Shown here: positions 47,352-56,117 of the stretch, piece by piece
How positions within the stretch are numbered: the first letter of the stretch is position 1
Layout: each line of letters begins with the position of its first letter
Assembly (NCBI RefSeq): GCF_000007905.1
Contig: NC_004917.1
Coordinates: forward strand, 310,001 to 374,000
From: Helicobacter hepaticus ATCC 51449
Lineage (GTDB): Bacteria; Campylobacterota; Campylobacteria; Campylobacterales; Helicobacteraceae
Direction: 5' to 3'
DNA length: 64,000 bases
Program-made: the position numbers and the translations under genes
Notes under the pieces: generated by a model
Databases searched by the model: none
Told to the model about the DNA's origin: nothing
The model's input: only the letters and a program-made list of their open reading frames with translations

Positions 47352-47373
47352 AAGATAAAACCTCTTTCAAAAA

Positions 47374-48078
47374 CTATTTCATATCCATAAGCTCTTGAGA
47401 ATCAAGCTTAATTGCTGGACTCATTGTGAGCGATAAACTACTGCTGCGAATATATTTACCTTTTGCGGAAGTAGGCTTAAGCCTATTGATAGCACGCACA
47501 AGTTCAAGCATATTATCTAAAATCTTCTCTTCATTAAAAGAAGCTTTACCAATAGGTGCGTGGATAATACCCTTTTTATCAACTCTAAAATTTACTTGTC
47601 CGCTTTTTGCGTTAGCTACAGCTTTAGCAACATCTATTGTAACTGTGCCTGTTTTTGGATTTGGCATTAAACCCTTTGGTCCCAAAATACGCCCCACTTT
47701 ACCTACAAGAGCCATCATATCAGGAGTAGCAATAACCATATCAAAGTTAATATTGCCATTTTTAATCTCTTCTGCCAAATCATCAGCACCCACTACATCA
47801 GCTCCTGCATTTTTTGCTTCATCAGCCTTAATACCCTTTGCAAACACAGCAACACGCACTTTTTTACCTGTTCCGTGTGGCAAAACTACTGCTCCACGTA
47901 TCATTTGGTCAGCGTGTCTAGGATCTACTCCTAAACGTAATGCTACTTCTACCGTTTCATCAAATTTTGCAGAAGCCAAAGACTTCACTGCGCTCACACC
48001 ACTTTGAATGCTATAAACCTTTTGAGGCTCAACTTTTGCCTGTAAAGTTTGCAATCTTTTTGCTATTTTCTTACCCAT
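47374..48078 (-). CDS. rplA: 50S ribosomal protein L1
   Basis: 234 residues. L1 stalk protein. [35 protein letters not shown] and [19 protein letters not shown] are diagnostic. The start is the ATG giving MGKKIAKRL, with GGAG seven bases before it; a TTG two codons earlier is in frame but less likely. Follows rplK by 16 bases. Confidence 0.97.
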   Translation of the reverse strand: MGKKIAKRLQTLQAKVEPQKVYSIQSGVSAVKSLASAKFDETVEVALRLGVDPRHADQMIRGAVVLPHGTGKKVRVAVFAKGIKADEAKNAGADVVGADDLAEEIKNGNINFDMVIATPDMMALVGKVGRILGPKGLMPNPKTGTVTIDVAKAVANAKSGQVNFRVDKKGIIHAPIGKASFNEEKILDNMLELVRAINRLKPTSAKGKYIRSSSLSLTMSPAIKLDSQELMDMK

Positions 48079-48094
48079 AAACAAACTCCATCAA

Positions 48095-48520
48095 TTAATC
48101 TTGAATTTCAATACCCATACTTCTTGCACTTCCTGCCACAATCTTTTTTGCAGCCTCAATATCCGAAGCATTAAGGTCTTCCATTTTAGTTTGAGCAATT
48201 TCTTCAAGCTGCTTACTTGTCAATTTCCCAACTTTGTTTTTAAGTGGATTATCTGAGCCTTTTGTAATTTTGGCTGCCTTTTTGATAAGGTCTGTTACTG
48301 GAGGCTTTTTGGTGATAAAAGTAAAACTTTTATCTTGATAAATAGTGATAATAACCGGAATGTTAAAATCACCCATATCTTTAGTCCTCTCGTTAAATGC
48401 TTTACAAAATTCCATAATATTGACCGACCTCTGCCCTAATGCTGGACCTACAGGAGGCGATGGATTTGCCTTTCCTGCTGGAATCTGCAATTTTAACTCA
48501 CCAACAACTTTCTTACCCAT
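48095..48520 (-). CDS. rplK: 50S ribosomal protein L11
   Basis: 141 residues. Forms the GTPase-associated centre and is needed for stringent-response signalling. [37 protein letters not shown] and the C-terminal KTEDLNA-like [26 protein letters not shown] are typical. Confidence 0.98.
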   Translation of the reverse strand: MGKKVVGELKLQIPAGKANPSPPVGPALGQRSVNIMEFCKAFNERTKDMGDFNIPVIITIYQDKSFTFITKKPPVTDLIKKAAKITKGSDNPLKNKVGKLTSKQLEEIAQTKMEDLNASDIEAAKKIVAGSARSMGIEIQD

Positions 48521-48549
48521 TTGTGCATTCCTTCCTTTTCTACCAAAAT

Positions 48550-49065
48550 TTAAATAATTTTCTCTACTTGTGAATATAAGATTTCAACAGGGGTGCTTCG
48601 CCCAAAGATTGAAACATTAAGCTTAAGCTTTTTATGTTCTAAATCATATTCTTCAACCGTTCCTGTAAAATTCACAAATGGACCATCAATAATGCGCACA
48701 ACTTCACCTTGTTCAAATGAAATCTTAGGTTTTGGCGCACTTGGATTTCTAACTTTTTCGAGAATCTTAGCAATATCAGCTTCGCTTAATGGCGTTGGCT
48801 TCTTGCTCTCGCCGATAAAACGCCCTACTTTTGGCAAAGATTGAATCATATGCCAAAGTTTTGTGTCTAAATCAACTTGAATAAATACATAACCCGGATA
48901 TAAGCTTCTATCCACAATTTTCTTTTTTGTCTCAATAATGGATTCTGTAGGAACAACAACATCACCAAATCTATCTTGCATCTGATTTTGGACAATAAGA
49001 TTACGGATTGCTTCGCCAACTACTTTTTCACTACCGGAATATGTTTGTATTGCATACCACTCCAA
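48550..49065 (-). CDS. nusG: Transcription antitermination factor NusG
   Basis: 171 residues. The NGN domain begins [15 protein letters not shown] and has [14 protein letters not shown]; the C-terminal KOW domain contains [26 protein letters not shown] place the start at a TTG (49065) preceded by GAAAGGTGAAGC. The open frame reaches 49122, but that would overlap secE and add 19 residues absent from the family. Binds RNA polymerase and links it to ribosomes or Rho. Confidence 0.95.
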   Translation of the reverse strand: MEWYAIQTYSGSEKVVGEAIRNLIVQNQMQDRFGDVVVPTESIIETKKKIVDRSLYPGYVFIQVDLDTKLWHMIQSLPKVGRFIGESKKPTPLSEADIAKILEKVRNPSAPKPKISFEQGEVVRIIDGPFVNFTGTVEEYDLEHKKLKLNVSIFGRSTPVEILYSQVEKII

Positions 49066-49085
49066 AGCTTCACCTTTCCATAATT

Positions 49086-49268
49086 TTACAAAATGCTTGA
49101 TACAGAATGAAATAAAATCCAATCAACTAATGCTAAAAATAAAGTAATTACACTTACTACAATTAGCACAGACACTGAAGCATTCCGAATCTGCTCTTTT
49201 GTAGGAAATATAACTTTCAATCGTTCTTCATTTGCATTTTGAAAATAGGTTTTTATCTTTTTAAACAT
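49086..49268 (-). CDS. secE: Preprotein translocase subunit SecE
   Basis: 60 residues. Single-helix SecE: VIFPTKEQIRNASVSVLIVVSVITLFLALVDWIL with the conserved amphipathic stretch before the membrane segment. Start chosen at MFKKIKTY, six bases after AAAGAG; an ATG two codons earlier touches that site. Lies between tRNA-Trp and nusG, the classic order. Confidence 0.93.
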   Translation of the reverse strand: MFKKIKTYFQNANEERLKVIFPTKEQIRNASVSVLIVVSVITLFLALVDWILFHSVSSIL

Positions 49269-49302
49269 CTGCATCTCTTTTAATTAGTAATTTACAGCTC
49301 TA

Positions 49303-49378
49303 TGGCAGGTCAGGAGGGACTCGAACCCCCAACACTCGGTTTTGGAGACCGACGCTCTACCATTGGAGCTACTGACCT
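49303..49378 (-). tRNA. tRNA-Trp (CCA)
   Basis: 76 bases with encoded CCA end. The anticodon loop CTCCAAA reads CCA, on stem CGGT/ACCG. T-loop GGTTCGAGTCC. Between rpmG and secE, as in many bacteria. Confidence 0.95.
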
Positions 49379-49380
49379 AT

Positions 49381-49402
49381 AAGCTAGGTTTCTACCTAGC
49401 TT
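49381..49402. repeat. 8-bp stem-loop overlapping the rpmG stop
   Basis: AAGCTAGG and CCTAGCTT pair perfectly around TTTCTA. On the minus transcript it contains the rpmG stop codon and ends two bases before tRNA-Trp, so it may guide RNase processing between mRNA and tRNA. On the plus strand it is followed by TT but nothing is read that way. Confidence 0.55.
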
Positions 49403-49566
49403 TTAAGTTTTACTTCCTTATGAATCGTATGTTTATTCAAACGAGGAGAAAACTTCTTGAGCTCCAGTTTTTCTGTATTTGTCTTTGCATTTTTAGTGGT
49501 GCTATAATTAATATCACCACACTCCGAACACTTAAGTCCTATCTTAATAGTGCTTCCCTTTGCCAT
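49396..49566 (-). CDS. rpmG: 50S ribosomal protein L33
   Basis: 56 residues: [20 protein letters not shown], then [20 protein letters not shown] and a basic end. The family zinc ribbon normally has two Cys pairs. Only the first (CSEC, residues 13-16) is present; the second is replaced by SPRL, so tight zinc binding is doubtful. H. pylori keeps one further Cys at this point. Between tuf and tRNA-Trp. Confidence 0.95.
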   Translation of the reverse strand: MAKGSTIKIGLKCSECGDINYSTTKNAKTNTEKLELKKFSPRLNKHTIHKEVKLKS

Positions 49567-49580
49567 TTATAGAGCCTTTA

Positions 49581-50780
49581 TTACTCAATAATTTTTGTTA
49601 CAACACCTGAACCAACTGTTCTACCACCTTCACGAATCGCAAAACGAGTTCCATCTTCAAGTGCCACAGGAGCAATAAGTTCCACTGTGATTTTTACATT
49701 ATCACCGGGCATAACCATTTCTACGCCACTTGGAAGCTCAATAGAACCGGTAACATCGGTAGTTCGCACATAAAATTGTGGGCGATAGCCATTGAAAAAT
49801 GGTGTATGTCTTCCACCTTCATCTTTTGAAAGGACATAAATTTCACCTTCAAATTTCTTATGTGGAGTAATTGAGCCGGGCTTACAAAGAACCATACCTC
49901 TTTCTACTTCTTCTTTTTTTGTTCCTCGCAACAAAATACCGACATTATCTCCTGCCTCACCTTTATCAAGCTCTTTTCTAAACATTTCAACGCCTGTAAC
50001 TGTTGTTTTTTGAGTGTCGCGGATTCCTACGATTTCTACTTCATCGCCTACTTGCACAACACCTCTTTCTACTCTTCCTGTTACAACCGTTCCACGACCA
50101 GCGATTGAGAATACATCTTCTACAGGCATAAGGAATGTTTTTTCAGTATCACGTTGTGGAGTTGGAATATATTTATCAACTTCTTCCATTAATTTTAATA
50201 CTTTTTCACCCCATTCACCTACATTACCTGCTTTTGCTTCTTCAAGCGCTTTGAGAGCAGAACCTGCAATGATAGGAGTATCATCTCCAGGGAAATCATA
50301 TTGACTAAGCAATTCACGCACTTCCATTTCCACAAGCTCAAGTAATTCAGCATCATCAACCATATCTTGTTTATTTAAAAATACAACGATGTAATGCACA
50401 CCTACTTGGCGAGACAACAAGATATGCTCACGTGTTTGTGGCATAGGACCATCTGCGGCAGAAACAACAAGAATTGCTCCGTCCATTTGAGCTGCACCTG
50501 TAATCATATTTTTAACATAGTCAGCGTGTCCGGGGCAATCCACGTGCGCGTAGTGGCGATTTTCTGTCTCATATTCAATATGAGAAGTCGCGATAGTAAT
50601 ACCTCTTTCCTTTTCCTCTGGTGCGTTATCAATGTTATCATAGTCTTTCAATTCTGCAAGACCTTTAGTTGCCAACACAGCAGAAATAGCTGCACTCAAA
50701 GTTGTTTTACCATGATCAACATGCCCGATTGTTCCCACATTTACGTGAGGTTTGTTTTTCACAAACTTTTCTTTTGCCAT
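49581..50780 (-). CDS. tuf: Elongation factor Tu
   Basis: 399 residues. Delivers aminoacyl-tRNA to the ribosome. G1 is GHVDHGKTT, then switch [32 protein letters not shown] and NKQDM. Domain 2/3 motifs [13 protein letters not shown] and [17 protein letters not shown] are normal. First protein gene after the four-tRNA cluster; only one tuf copy is seen in this window. Confidence 0.99.
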   Translation of the reverse strand: MAKEKFVKNKPHVNVGTIGHVDHGKTTLSAAISAVLATKGLAELKDYDNIDNAPEEKERGITIATSHIEYETENRHYAHVDCPGHADYVKNMITGAAQMDGAILVVSAADGPMPQTREHILLSRQVGVHYIVVFLNKQDMVDDAELLELVEMEVRELLSQYDFPGDDTPIIAGSALKALEEAKAGNVGEWGEKVLKLMEEVDKYIPTPQRDTEKTFLMPVEDVFSIAGRGTVVTGRVERGVVQVGDEVEIVGIRDTQKTTVTGVEMFRKELDKGEAGDNVGILLRGTKKEEVERGMVLCKPGSITPHKKFEGEIYVLSKDEGGRHTPFFNGYRPQFYVRTTDVTGSIELPSGVEMVMPGDNVKITVELIAPVALEDGTRFAIREGGRTVGSGVVTKIIE

Positions 50781-50862
50781 TTTGTATCTCCTAACTTTAA
50801 GATTTAATTTTAGAATCTTTCCAAATCCATAGAAAACTAAAAAGATTCTACATATAGAAAAC

Positions 50863-50937
50863 TGGAGCCCATAAGCGGGATTGAACCGCCGACCTCTTCC
50901 TTACCAAGGAAGTGCTCTGCCGCTGAGCTATATGGGC
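50863..50937 (-). tRNA. tRNA-Thr (GGT)
   Basis: 75 bases including CCA. Anticodon loop TTGGTAA on stem CTTCC/GGAAG; acceptor GCCCATA/TATGGGC. Last of the four tRNAs before tuf. Confidence 0.95.
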
Positions 50938-50996
50938 AAACTATTTTATGGAGAAAATCTTAACTTAAAATTAAAGAGAAGATTCAGCTCCCAGTA

Positions 50997-51073
50997 TGGA
51001 GCGGGAAACGGGGCTCGAACCCGCGACCCTCAGCTTGGAAGGCTGATGCTCTAGCCAACTGAGCTATTCCCGC
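50997..51073 (-). tRNA. tRNA-Gly (TCC)
   Basis: 77 bases including CCA. Anticodon loop CTTCCAA on stem TCAGC/GCTGA; acceptor GCGGGAA/TTCCCGC. Confidence 0.95.
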
Positions 51074-51134
51074 GACTTACAACTAACTATTTTGACTACC
51101 ACCAAATATTTTAAAGGATTCTCATATTTTTAGG

Positions 51135-51219
<85 letters not shown>

Positions 51220-51273
51220 AAAAATAATCTAAAACTGGTCAAACACTGAAAGCGACAACGCTAGAGTGTAAAA

Positions 51274-51349
51274 TGGAGCTGGTTAAGGGACTTGAACCCC
51301 CGACCCTCTGCTTACAAGGCAGATGCTCTACCAACTGAGCTAAACCAGC
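51274..51349 (-). tRNA. tRNA-Thr (TGT)
   Basis: 76 bases including CCA. Anticodon loop CTTGTAA on stem TCTGC/GCAGA; acceptor GCTGGTT/AACCAGC. First gene of the tRNA-tuf transcript. Confidence 0.95.
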
Positions 51350-51382
51350 ATTCTATCACAAATATGTAATAAAAAGGTTGCA

Positions 51383-51411
51383 ATTATATAGATTTCATCT
51401 TGCTTTGTCAA
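51383..51411 (-). promoter_or_regulatory. Consensus sigma-70-type promoter of the tRNA-tuf operon
   Basis: On the minus strand TTGACA (51411-51406) and TATAAT (51388-51383) are separated by exactly 17 bases. Transcription would begin near 51376, about 27 bases before tRNA-Thr. Both hexamers are perfect, which is rare in Helicobacter, where -35 boxes are usually lost. Confidence 0.8.
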
Positions 51412-51489
51412 GAGTAGAACCCTCTAAAACTTGCCTTTGTCATTATTTATATTTTAATATTAATATTAATAAAAAAAGGCTTGGAATTA

Positions 51490-51794
51490 ATGACTATAGA
51501 TTCTTTATATTTCATCTGTACAATTTATTGCAATCCCTACTATTTCTTTTAATTTCCCATCATTATATTGTAAATGCTTTATTGTTGCTTATTCCACATT
51601 TTAGAAATTATATTAACTCATCTTTTCTTTATGGCGGATTTATTGGCATAGTGTTGGGTGGCATAATTGGTTTAGTTTCTTTATCAGGCTTATCTAGACT
51701 TGATCTTGAGTTTTTAATAAATAATATATACAATAGGCTTAGTATTCTCCCTATACATTCTTATTCCGCATATTCTAATTTATTATTTAAATAA
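51490..51794 (+). pseudogene. Degraded small membrane protein, possible relative of the next gene
   Basis: The 600-base gap between the two tRNA groups holds remnants. An ATG at 51490 after AAAAAAAGG opens MTIDSLYFICTIYCN but stops after 20 codons. The adjacent frame continues with membrane-like sequence (SLLFLLISHHYIVNALLLLI, FIGIVLGGIIGLVSLSGL) to 51794. That part loosely resembles the GCMIGSVIGVGIVSGLEMID region of the intact gene at 51949. A frameshifted, shortened paralogue is the best reading, but the similarity is weak and made by eye. Confidence 0.3.
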
Positions 51795-51948
51795 AAAAGG
51801 CAAAATATAAATAACACACCTTTATTTTCAGCTGGGTGCTTATTATATACTATTGAAACTTTGGCTGCATTTGCACTCTTAAATAAATTTTTCCATTAAG
51901 TGAATATTTGGCTATAATTACGCAAATTATAAACAAGAGGGGGGATTA

Positions 51949-52437
51949 ATGGGAATTTGGGCTTTTTTAGCCTATATGATGATTTTTATTTTTTTAAGTA
52001 TTGTAGGCATAATTAATATAATAGCAATGTGCATTACATTTTTTTATGCACATAGAATCAGAAAACATATAAATAGATATTTTTTTACTTTTGCTTATGC
52101 TAGTTTAACAGGGTGTATGATAGGTAGCGTAATTGGAGTAGGTATAGTGAGCGGATTGGAAATGATTGATGTGCTAATGCTTAGAAAAGGTGCTATGGCA
52201 ATATTAGAAGATTTTAGATTCTCTATTCCTTTTATATCTTTGGTAAGCATTATTTGTGCTGCTCCGACCTTTATTGTCTTATCTTTTATTATCTTACGTA
52301 AAAATACTCATTCTGCCATAATGCCCTCCTCTAAAAAACAAGTCTTCACTTTTGGGTTTTTATCTTTTAGTATTTTGAGTTTTCTAATGTGGTTTGCTTC
52401 AATACTAACAATGGATGTTATCTTTCAAATACATTGA
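51949..52437 (+). CDS. Four-helix membrane protein, unknown
   Basis: 162 residues. Hydrophobic segments at about 5-35 (FLAYMMIFIFLSIVGIINIIAMCITFFYA), 45-70, 92-115 (FISLVSIICAAPTFIVLSFII) and 132-158. A short basic loop RIRKHINRY follows the first. No family recognised. TATAAT lies at 51913-51918, and AGGGGGG is four bases before the ATG, so it looks expressed. It sits on the plus strand between two minus-strand tRNA groups, a typical spot for inserted DNA. Confidence 0.6.
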   Translation: MGIWAFLAYMMIFIFLSIVGIINIIAMCITFFYAHRIRKHINRYFFTFAYASLTGCMIGSVIGVGIVSGLEMIDVLMLRKGAMAILEDFRFSIPFISLVSIICAAPTFIVLSFIILRKNTHSAIMPSSKKQVFTFGFLSFSILSFLMWFASILTMDVIFQIH

Positions 52438-52458
52438 TTTTTAATTTTGTAGAAATAA

Positions 52459-52546
52459 TGGCCGGGAGAGAGGGATTCGAACCCCCGGAGGTGTTACCCT
52501 CAACGGTTTTCAAGACCGCCGCTTTCAACCGCTCAGCCATCTCCCG
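52459..52546 (-). tRNA. tRNA-Ser (TGA)
   Basis: 88 bases, class II with long variable arm. Anticodon loop CTTGAAA; acceptor CGGGAGA/TCTCCCG with discriminator G before CCA. Confidence 0.93.
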
Positions 52547-52580
52547 CTATACCTTAAATTTTAACTCTCAAAATGTGTAT

Positions 52581-52655
52581 TGGAGGCGACACCCAGATTC
52601 GAACTGGGGAATCAAGGCTTTGCAGGCCCGTGCCTTACCACTTGGCTATGTCGCC
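52581..52655 (-). tRNA. tRNA-Cys (GCA)
   Basis: 75 bases including CCA. Anticodon GCA in loop CTGCAAA; acceptor GGCGACA/TGTCGCC with discriminator T (U in RNA), the Cys identity base. Confidence 0.95.
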
Positions 52656-52724
52656 ATTACTAGAATCTAAAAGAGAATCTTAAGCAATGTATGCATTTGT
52701 TTATTGAAAGCCCTTATATTGAGG

Positions 52725-52812
52725 TGGTGCCCGAGACCGGACTTGAACCGGTACAGACGCAATGTCCGAGGGATTTTAAGTCCCTTGTGTCTACCAATTT
52801 CACCACCCGGGC
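52725..52812 (-). tRNA. tRNA-Leu (TAA)
   Basis: 88 bases, class II. Anticodon loop CTTAAAA on stem GGGA/TCCC; acceptor GCCCGGG with discriminator A, the Leu identity base. Confidence 0.94.
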
Positions 52813-52888
52813 ATCTGCATAGTCTCTTTAATAAACGCAGATAAACATTCAAAAGCACATCAAACACAATTTTTGCATCTAGCAATAA

Positions 52889-52963
52889 TGGAGCGGGAGA
52901 CGGGGATCGAACCCGCGGCCCCAACCTTGGCAAGGTTGTGCTCTACCACTGAGCTACTCCCGC
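52889..52963 (-). tRNA. tRNA-Gly (GCC)
   Basis: 75 bases including CCA. Anticodon loop TTGCCAA on stem CAACC/GGTTG; acceptor GCGGGAG/CTCCCGC. First of the second tRNA group; TATAAA just upstream (52968-52973) may be its -10. Confidence 0.95.
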
Positions 52964-53000
52964 ATACTTTATATTGTGCGTATGACTTTTGAGGGTATGA

Positions 53001-53021
53001 TTTTATCAATGCTTGATAAAA
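53001..53021. repeat. Inverted repeat upstream of the tRNA-Gly group
   Basis: TTTTATCAA-TGC-TTGATAAAA is a perfect 9-bp inverted repeat, 38 bases upstream of tRNA-Gly and in the divergent gap before the aminotransferase gene. It could be an operator or a small AT-rich hairpin. Confidence 0.45.
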
Positions 53022-53191
53022 AAATCAAGGGCAAAAAGCAAAATATAATCAAAAAGTTATCATTTTACTATATAATCGCACGGATTTAATACACATATTT
53101 TAAATGGCAACTCGCCTTATTTATAATCAAGCAGATTCTCTAAATAATGCTTTCATTATATAAAGAATCTTTAACAATGTAAGGAGCTATT

Positions 53192-54346
53192 TTGCTACAT
53201 CAATTTGAAAGCTATCCTTTTGAAAAACTCCGCACTCTACTTGCTCATAGCTCTCCTCCGAGCGGTGAAGAGATTTTTTCACTCACTATCGGCGAACCCC
53301 AATTTCCTACACCTACTAATATTATACAATCGTGGCAAAGCAATGCCTCTTTGCTCAATAAATACCCAAAATCAAGCGGTGAAGACGAGCTTAAAGACGC
53401 ACAGCTTCACTTCATAAACAAACGTTACAATCTCACGCTTACAAAAAGCCAAATTATTCCTACTCTTGGCACACGCGAAGTGCTTTTTAATTTTCCGCAA
53501 TTTTATCTTTTTGACTTGCCACAGCCTACTATTGCCTATCCTAATCCTTTTTATCAAATCTATGAGGGTGCGGCTATTGCCTCAAAAGCGCAGGTTTTAC
53601 TAATGAATCTTACAAGCGAAAATGACTTCACTCCCTCACTCACGCCCAAAGAGCTAAAAAAAGTCCATTTAGTTATTCTTAATTCTCCTAATAACCCCAC
53701 AGGTAGAATACTAGATATGCAAGCACTTACAGAATGGGTGAAAAAAGCACTTGAATATGATTTTGTGATTATAAATGATGAATGTTATAGTGAAATTTAT
53801 GAGTCTTCCCCTCCACCAAGCATTCTCCAAGCTTCAATTCAAGCAGGTAATACAAGTTTTAAAAATATCATTGCTCTCAATTCTATTTCCAAACGCTCCT
53901 CCGCTCCGGGTTTGCGTAGCGGTTTTATCGCCGGAGATGCTGAAATTTTAAAAGCCTACAACCTCTATCGCACTTATTTGGGCTGTGCACTGCCATTACC
54001 TTTGCAAAAAGCTGCTGCCGTAGCGTGGAAAGATATGCAAACTCCTGAATCTATCCGACACATTTATGCTAAAAATCTCGCCTTAGCGAGGGAGATTTTA
54101 GAACTAAGCACAGAGCAAATTAGCCCTTATACCTTTTATGTATGGCTTAAAGTTGATAATGATGAGGCATTTTGCAAATTCGCCTATGAGAAAAAAGGAG
54201 TGCTTACTCTGCCGGGTAGTTATTTAGGCAGGGAGAATCAAGGTAAAGGCTATGTAAGAATCGCTCTTGTGTATGATAATAATACAACAAAAAAAGCACT
54301 TCTTGCCCTTAAAGAAGCAATCAAACTTTATAAACAGGAGTGTCAA
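53192..54346 (+). CDS. PLP aminotransferase, DapC-like
   Basis: 384 residues (stop at 54347-54349). Class I/II fold: [12 protein letters not shown] (about 167-178), [10 protein letters not shown], and the PLP-binding Lys in [15 protein letters not shown] (about 238). The closest functional group is N-succinyldiaminopimelate aminotransferase in the lysine/peptidoglycan branch; the H. pylori homologue also precedes murC. Location next to murC supports a cell-wall precursor role. The start is a TTG with AAGGAG before it (TTG CTA CAT CAA). Confidence 0.85.
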
Positions 54347-55665
54347 TGAAAATACATTTCATAGGTATTGGTGGCATTGGTATTTCAGGCTTAGCAAAAT
54401 ACCTCCGCGCACAAGGCATAGAAGTGAGTGGGTCTGATATTGCAGAGGGAAATGCCACAAAATATCTCCGCGCACAAGGTGTGCCTATTCATATTCCTCA
54501 TAGTGCTGCTGCTATTACCAATCAAGATGTAGTGATTCATTCAGCTATCATTAAGCCTGATAATATTGAAGTGCAAGAGGCAATAAAAAAAGGTATTAAA
54601 GTCCTTTCACGCAAAGAAGCCATTGCTTCTATTCTTAAAGAAAAACGCGTCTTTAGCGTATGTGGTGCGCACGGCAAATCCACCACAAGTGCGATTTTAA
54701 GTGCGATTTTTCCACAATTTGGTGCAATTATTGGTGCAGATTCTAAAGAGTTTGGCTCAAATGTGCGTGAAACGAAAAGTGAAAGCATTGTTTTTGAAGC
54801 TGATGAATCTGATAAAAGCTTTTTAAACTCAAATCCTTATTGTGCGATTATCCCAAATGCCGAGCCAGAGCATATGGAGAGCTATAATCACGACTTAAAG
54901 GAATTTTATGGTGCATATTATGAATTCATTTGTAAAGCAAAAAAACGCATTTTAAACCTAAGCGACCCTTATTTACAAAGCCTTACAGATATAGAATCTA
55001 TCACACTTTGCCCTGATAAAGACATTAAAGACATACGCTTTAATCTCCATAATGATGAACCTCAAACAACTTTTAGCCTCAAAAACTATGGAGAGTTTAG
55101 TGTATGGGGCTTTGGAGAGCATATGGCACAAAATGCGAGTTTAGCTATTTTATGTGCGCTTGATGAGCTCGGTATTGATGCTTTGACAACAATAAAAGAG
55201 AATCTCACACATTTTAAGGGCATTAAAAAACGTTTTGATATTCTTACTAAAGGCACAACAACGATTATTGACGATTATGCCCACCACCCCACAGAAATTC
55301 TCGCTACACTCAAAAGCGTAGCGATTTATAACTCGCTTAAACCCCATAATAAAGTCATTGCCATTTGGCAGCCTCATAAATACTCGCGTGTGCTTGATAA
55401 TTTACAAGCTTTCATAGATTGTTTTAGCAATGCGTGTGATGAGCTTGTAATTTTGCCTGTGTGGAAAGCTGGAGAGGAACATATAGATATTGATTTTGCC
55501 ACACTTTTTGCACATTATAATCCCACTTTTGCTACACATCTTAAGCGAGAAGATTCTCAAATCCACCTCTATGATGGAAACAATCTCATTAAAACCTTGC
55601 AAGATGCTCTTATTATCGGACTTGGTGCAGGAGATATTACTTATCAATTACGAGGAGAAAAATAA
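54346..55665 (+). CDS. murC: UDP-N-acetylmuramate--L-alanine ligase
   Basis: 439 residues. Adds the first amino acid to the peptidoglycan stem. N-terminal Rossmann [17 protein letters not shown] loop [11 protein letters not shown] (about 108), [19 protein letters not shown], and the C-terminal domain from about 305 ([16 protein letters not shown]). Start at the ATG overlapping the previous TGA, five bases after AGGAG; a GTG at 54340 is in frame but lies on that site. Stop overlaps the next start (TAATG). Confidence 0.96.
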   Translation: MKIHFIGIGGIGISGLAKYLRAQGIEVSGSDIAEGNATKYLRAQGVPIHIPHSAAAITNQDVVIHSAIIKPDNIEVQEAIKKGIKVLSRKEAIASILKEKRVFSVCGAHGKSTTSAILSAIFPQFGAIIGADSKEFGSNVRETKSESIVFEADESDKSFLNSNPYCAIIPNAEPEHMESYNHDLKEFYGAYYEFICKAKKRILNLSDPYLQSLTDIESITLCPDKDIKDIRFNLHNDEPQTTFSLKNYGEFSVWGFGEHMAQNASLAILCALDELGIDALTTIKENLTHFKGIKKRFDILTKGTTTIIDDYAHHPTEILATLKSVAIYNSLKPHNKVIAIWQPHKYSRVLDNLQAFIDCFSNACDELVILPVWKAGEEHIDIDFATLFAHYNPTFATHLKREDSQIHLYDGNNLIKTLQDALIIGLGAGDITYQLRGEK

Positions 55666-56117
55666 TGGGCTATATTATTTTCATACTTCTATTGGTGTTC
55701 TTTGTGGTAGTTGGAGTTATATTAACGCAAAACAAAGACAAAATACCGCGCAAAACAAAAATTGTTTTAGGCTTGTGCTTAATTCTTATTGCCCTGCTTA
55801 TTGGGATTTATAATATTTTACAAGAAAAAGAGAGTGAGGAATTTTCACGTCTAAAAAGTGCTTTTATGCACAATAAGATTCTTACTTGCGCTTTTCAATC
55901 GCGCACTCTCACAATTAGCGCAGAGCATTTTATCCTAAGCAATGGCACAATGAGCTTTCAAGGCAAATCAAATACGCCTTATAATGGCATTATCATACCT
56001 TTGCAAGATTGTAAAATAAATGATATAGATGATGCAGATAAAGATTCTATACAAAAAGCTACACAAGATAAAAACAAAGATGACACTCTAGCGGATATGC
56101 CTAGTGCAAAACCATAA
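55665..56117 (+). CDS. Membrane-anchored protein between murC and mutS2
   Basis: 150 residues. Two N-terminal membrane helices (YIIFILLLVFFVVVGVIL and IVLGLCLILIALLIGIYNIL) with a basic loop between, then a soluble domain (FSRLKSAFMHNKILTCAFQSRTLTISAEHFILSNGTMSFQ) and a charged tail. H. pylori has a gene at the same place. Function unknown; overlap with both neighbours suggests obligate co-translation. Confidence 0.7.
   Translation: MGYIIFILLLVFFVVVGVILTQNKDKIPRKTKIVLGLCLILIALLIGIYNILQEKESEEFSRLKSAFMHNKILTCAFQSRTLTISAEHFILSNGTMSFQGKSNTPYNGIIIPLQDCKINDIDDADKDSIQKATQDKNKDDTLADMPSAKP

Noticed and set aside
47426-48007. 193-codon plus-strand frame opposite rplA
   Set aside because: Long only because the codon use of rplA leaves the opposite strand open; the composition is not protein-like.
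51378-51489. Longer frame of the 51.5-kb remnant starting at TTG 51378
   Set aside because: That start overlaps the tRNA-tuf promoter on the other strand and has no ribosome site.
51939-51944. G6 run as a possible phase-variation tract
   Set aside because: Six G just before ATG 51949 is simply a strong ribosome-binding site and too short to slip readily.
52993-53100. Short frame beginning MTFEGMILSMLDKKIKG
   Set aside because: No ribosome site, covers an inverted repeat, and its Lys-rich end reflects AT-rich spacer; not convincing as a gene.
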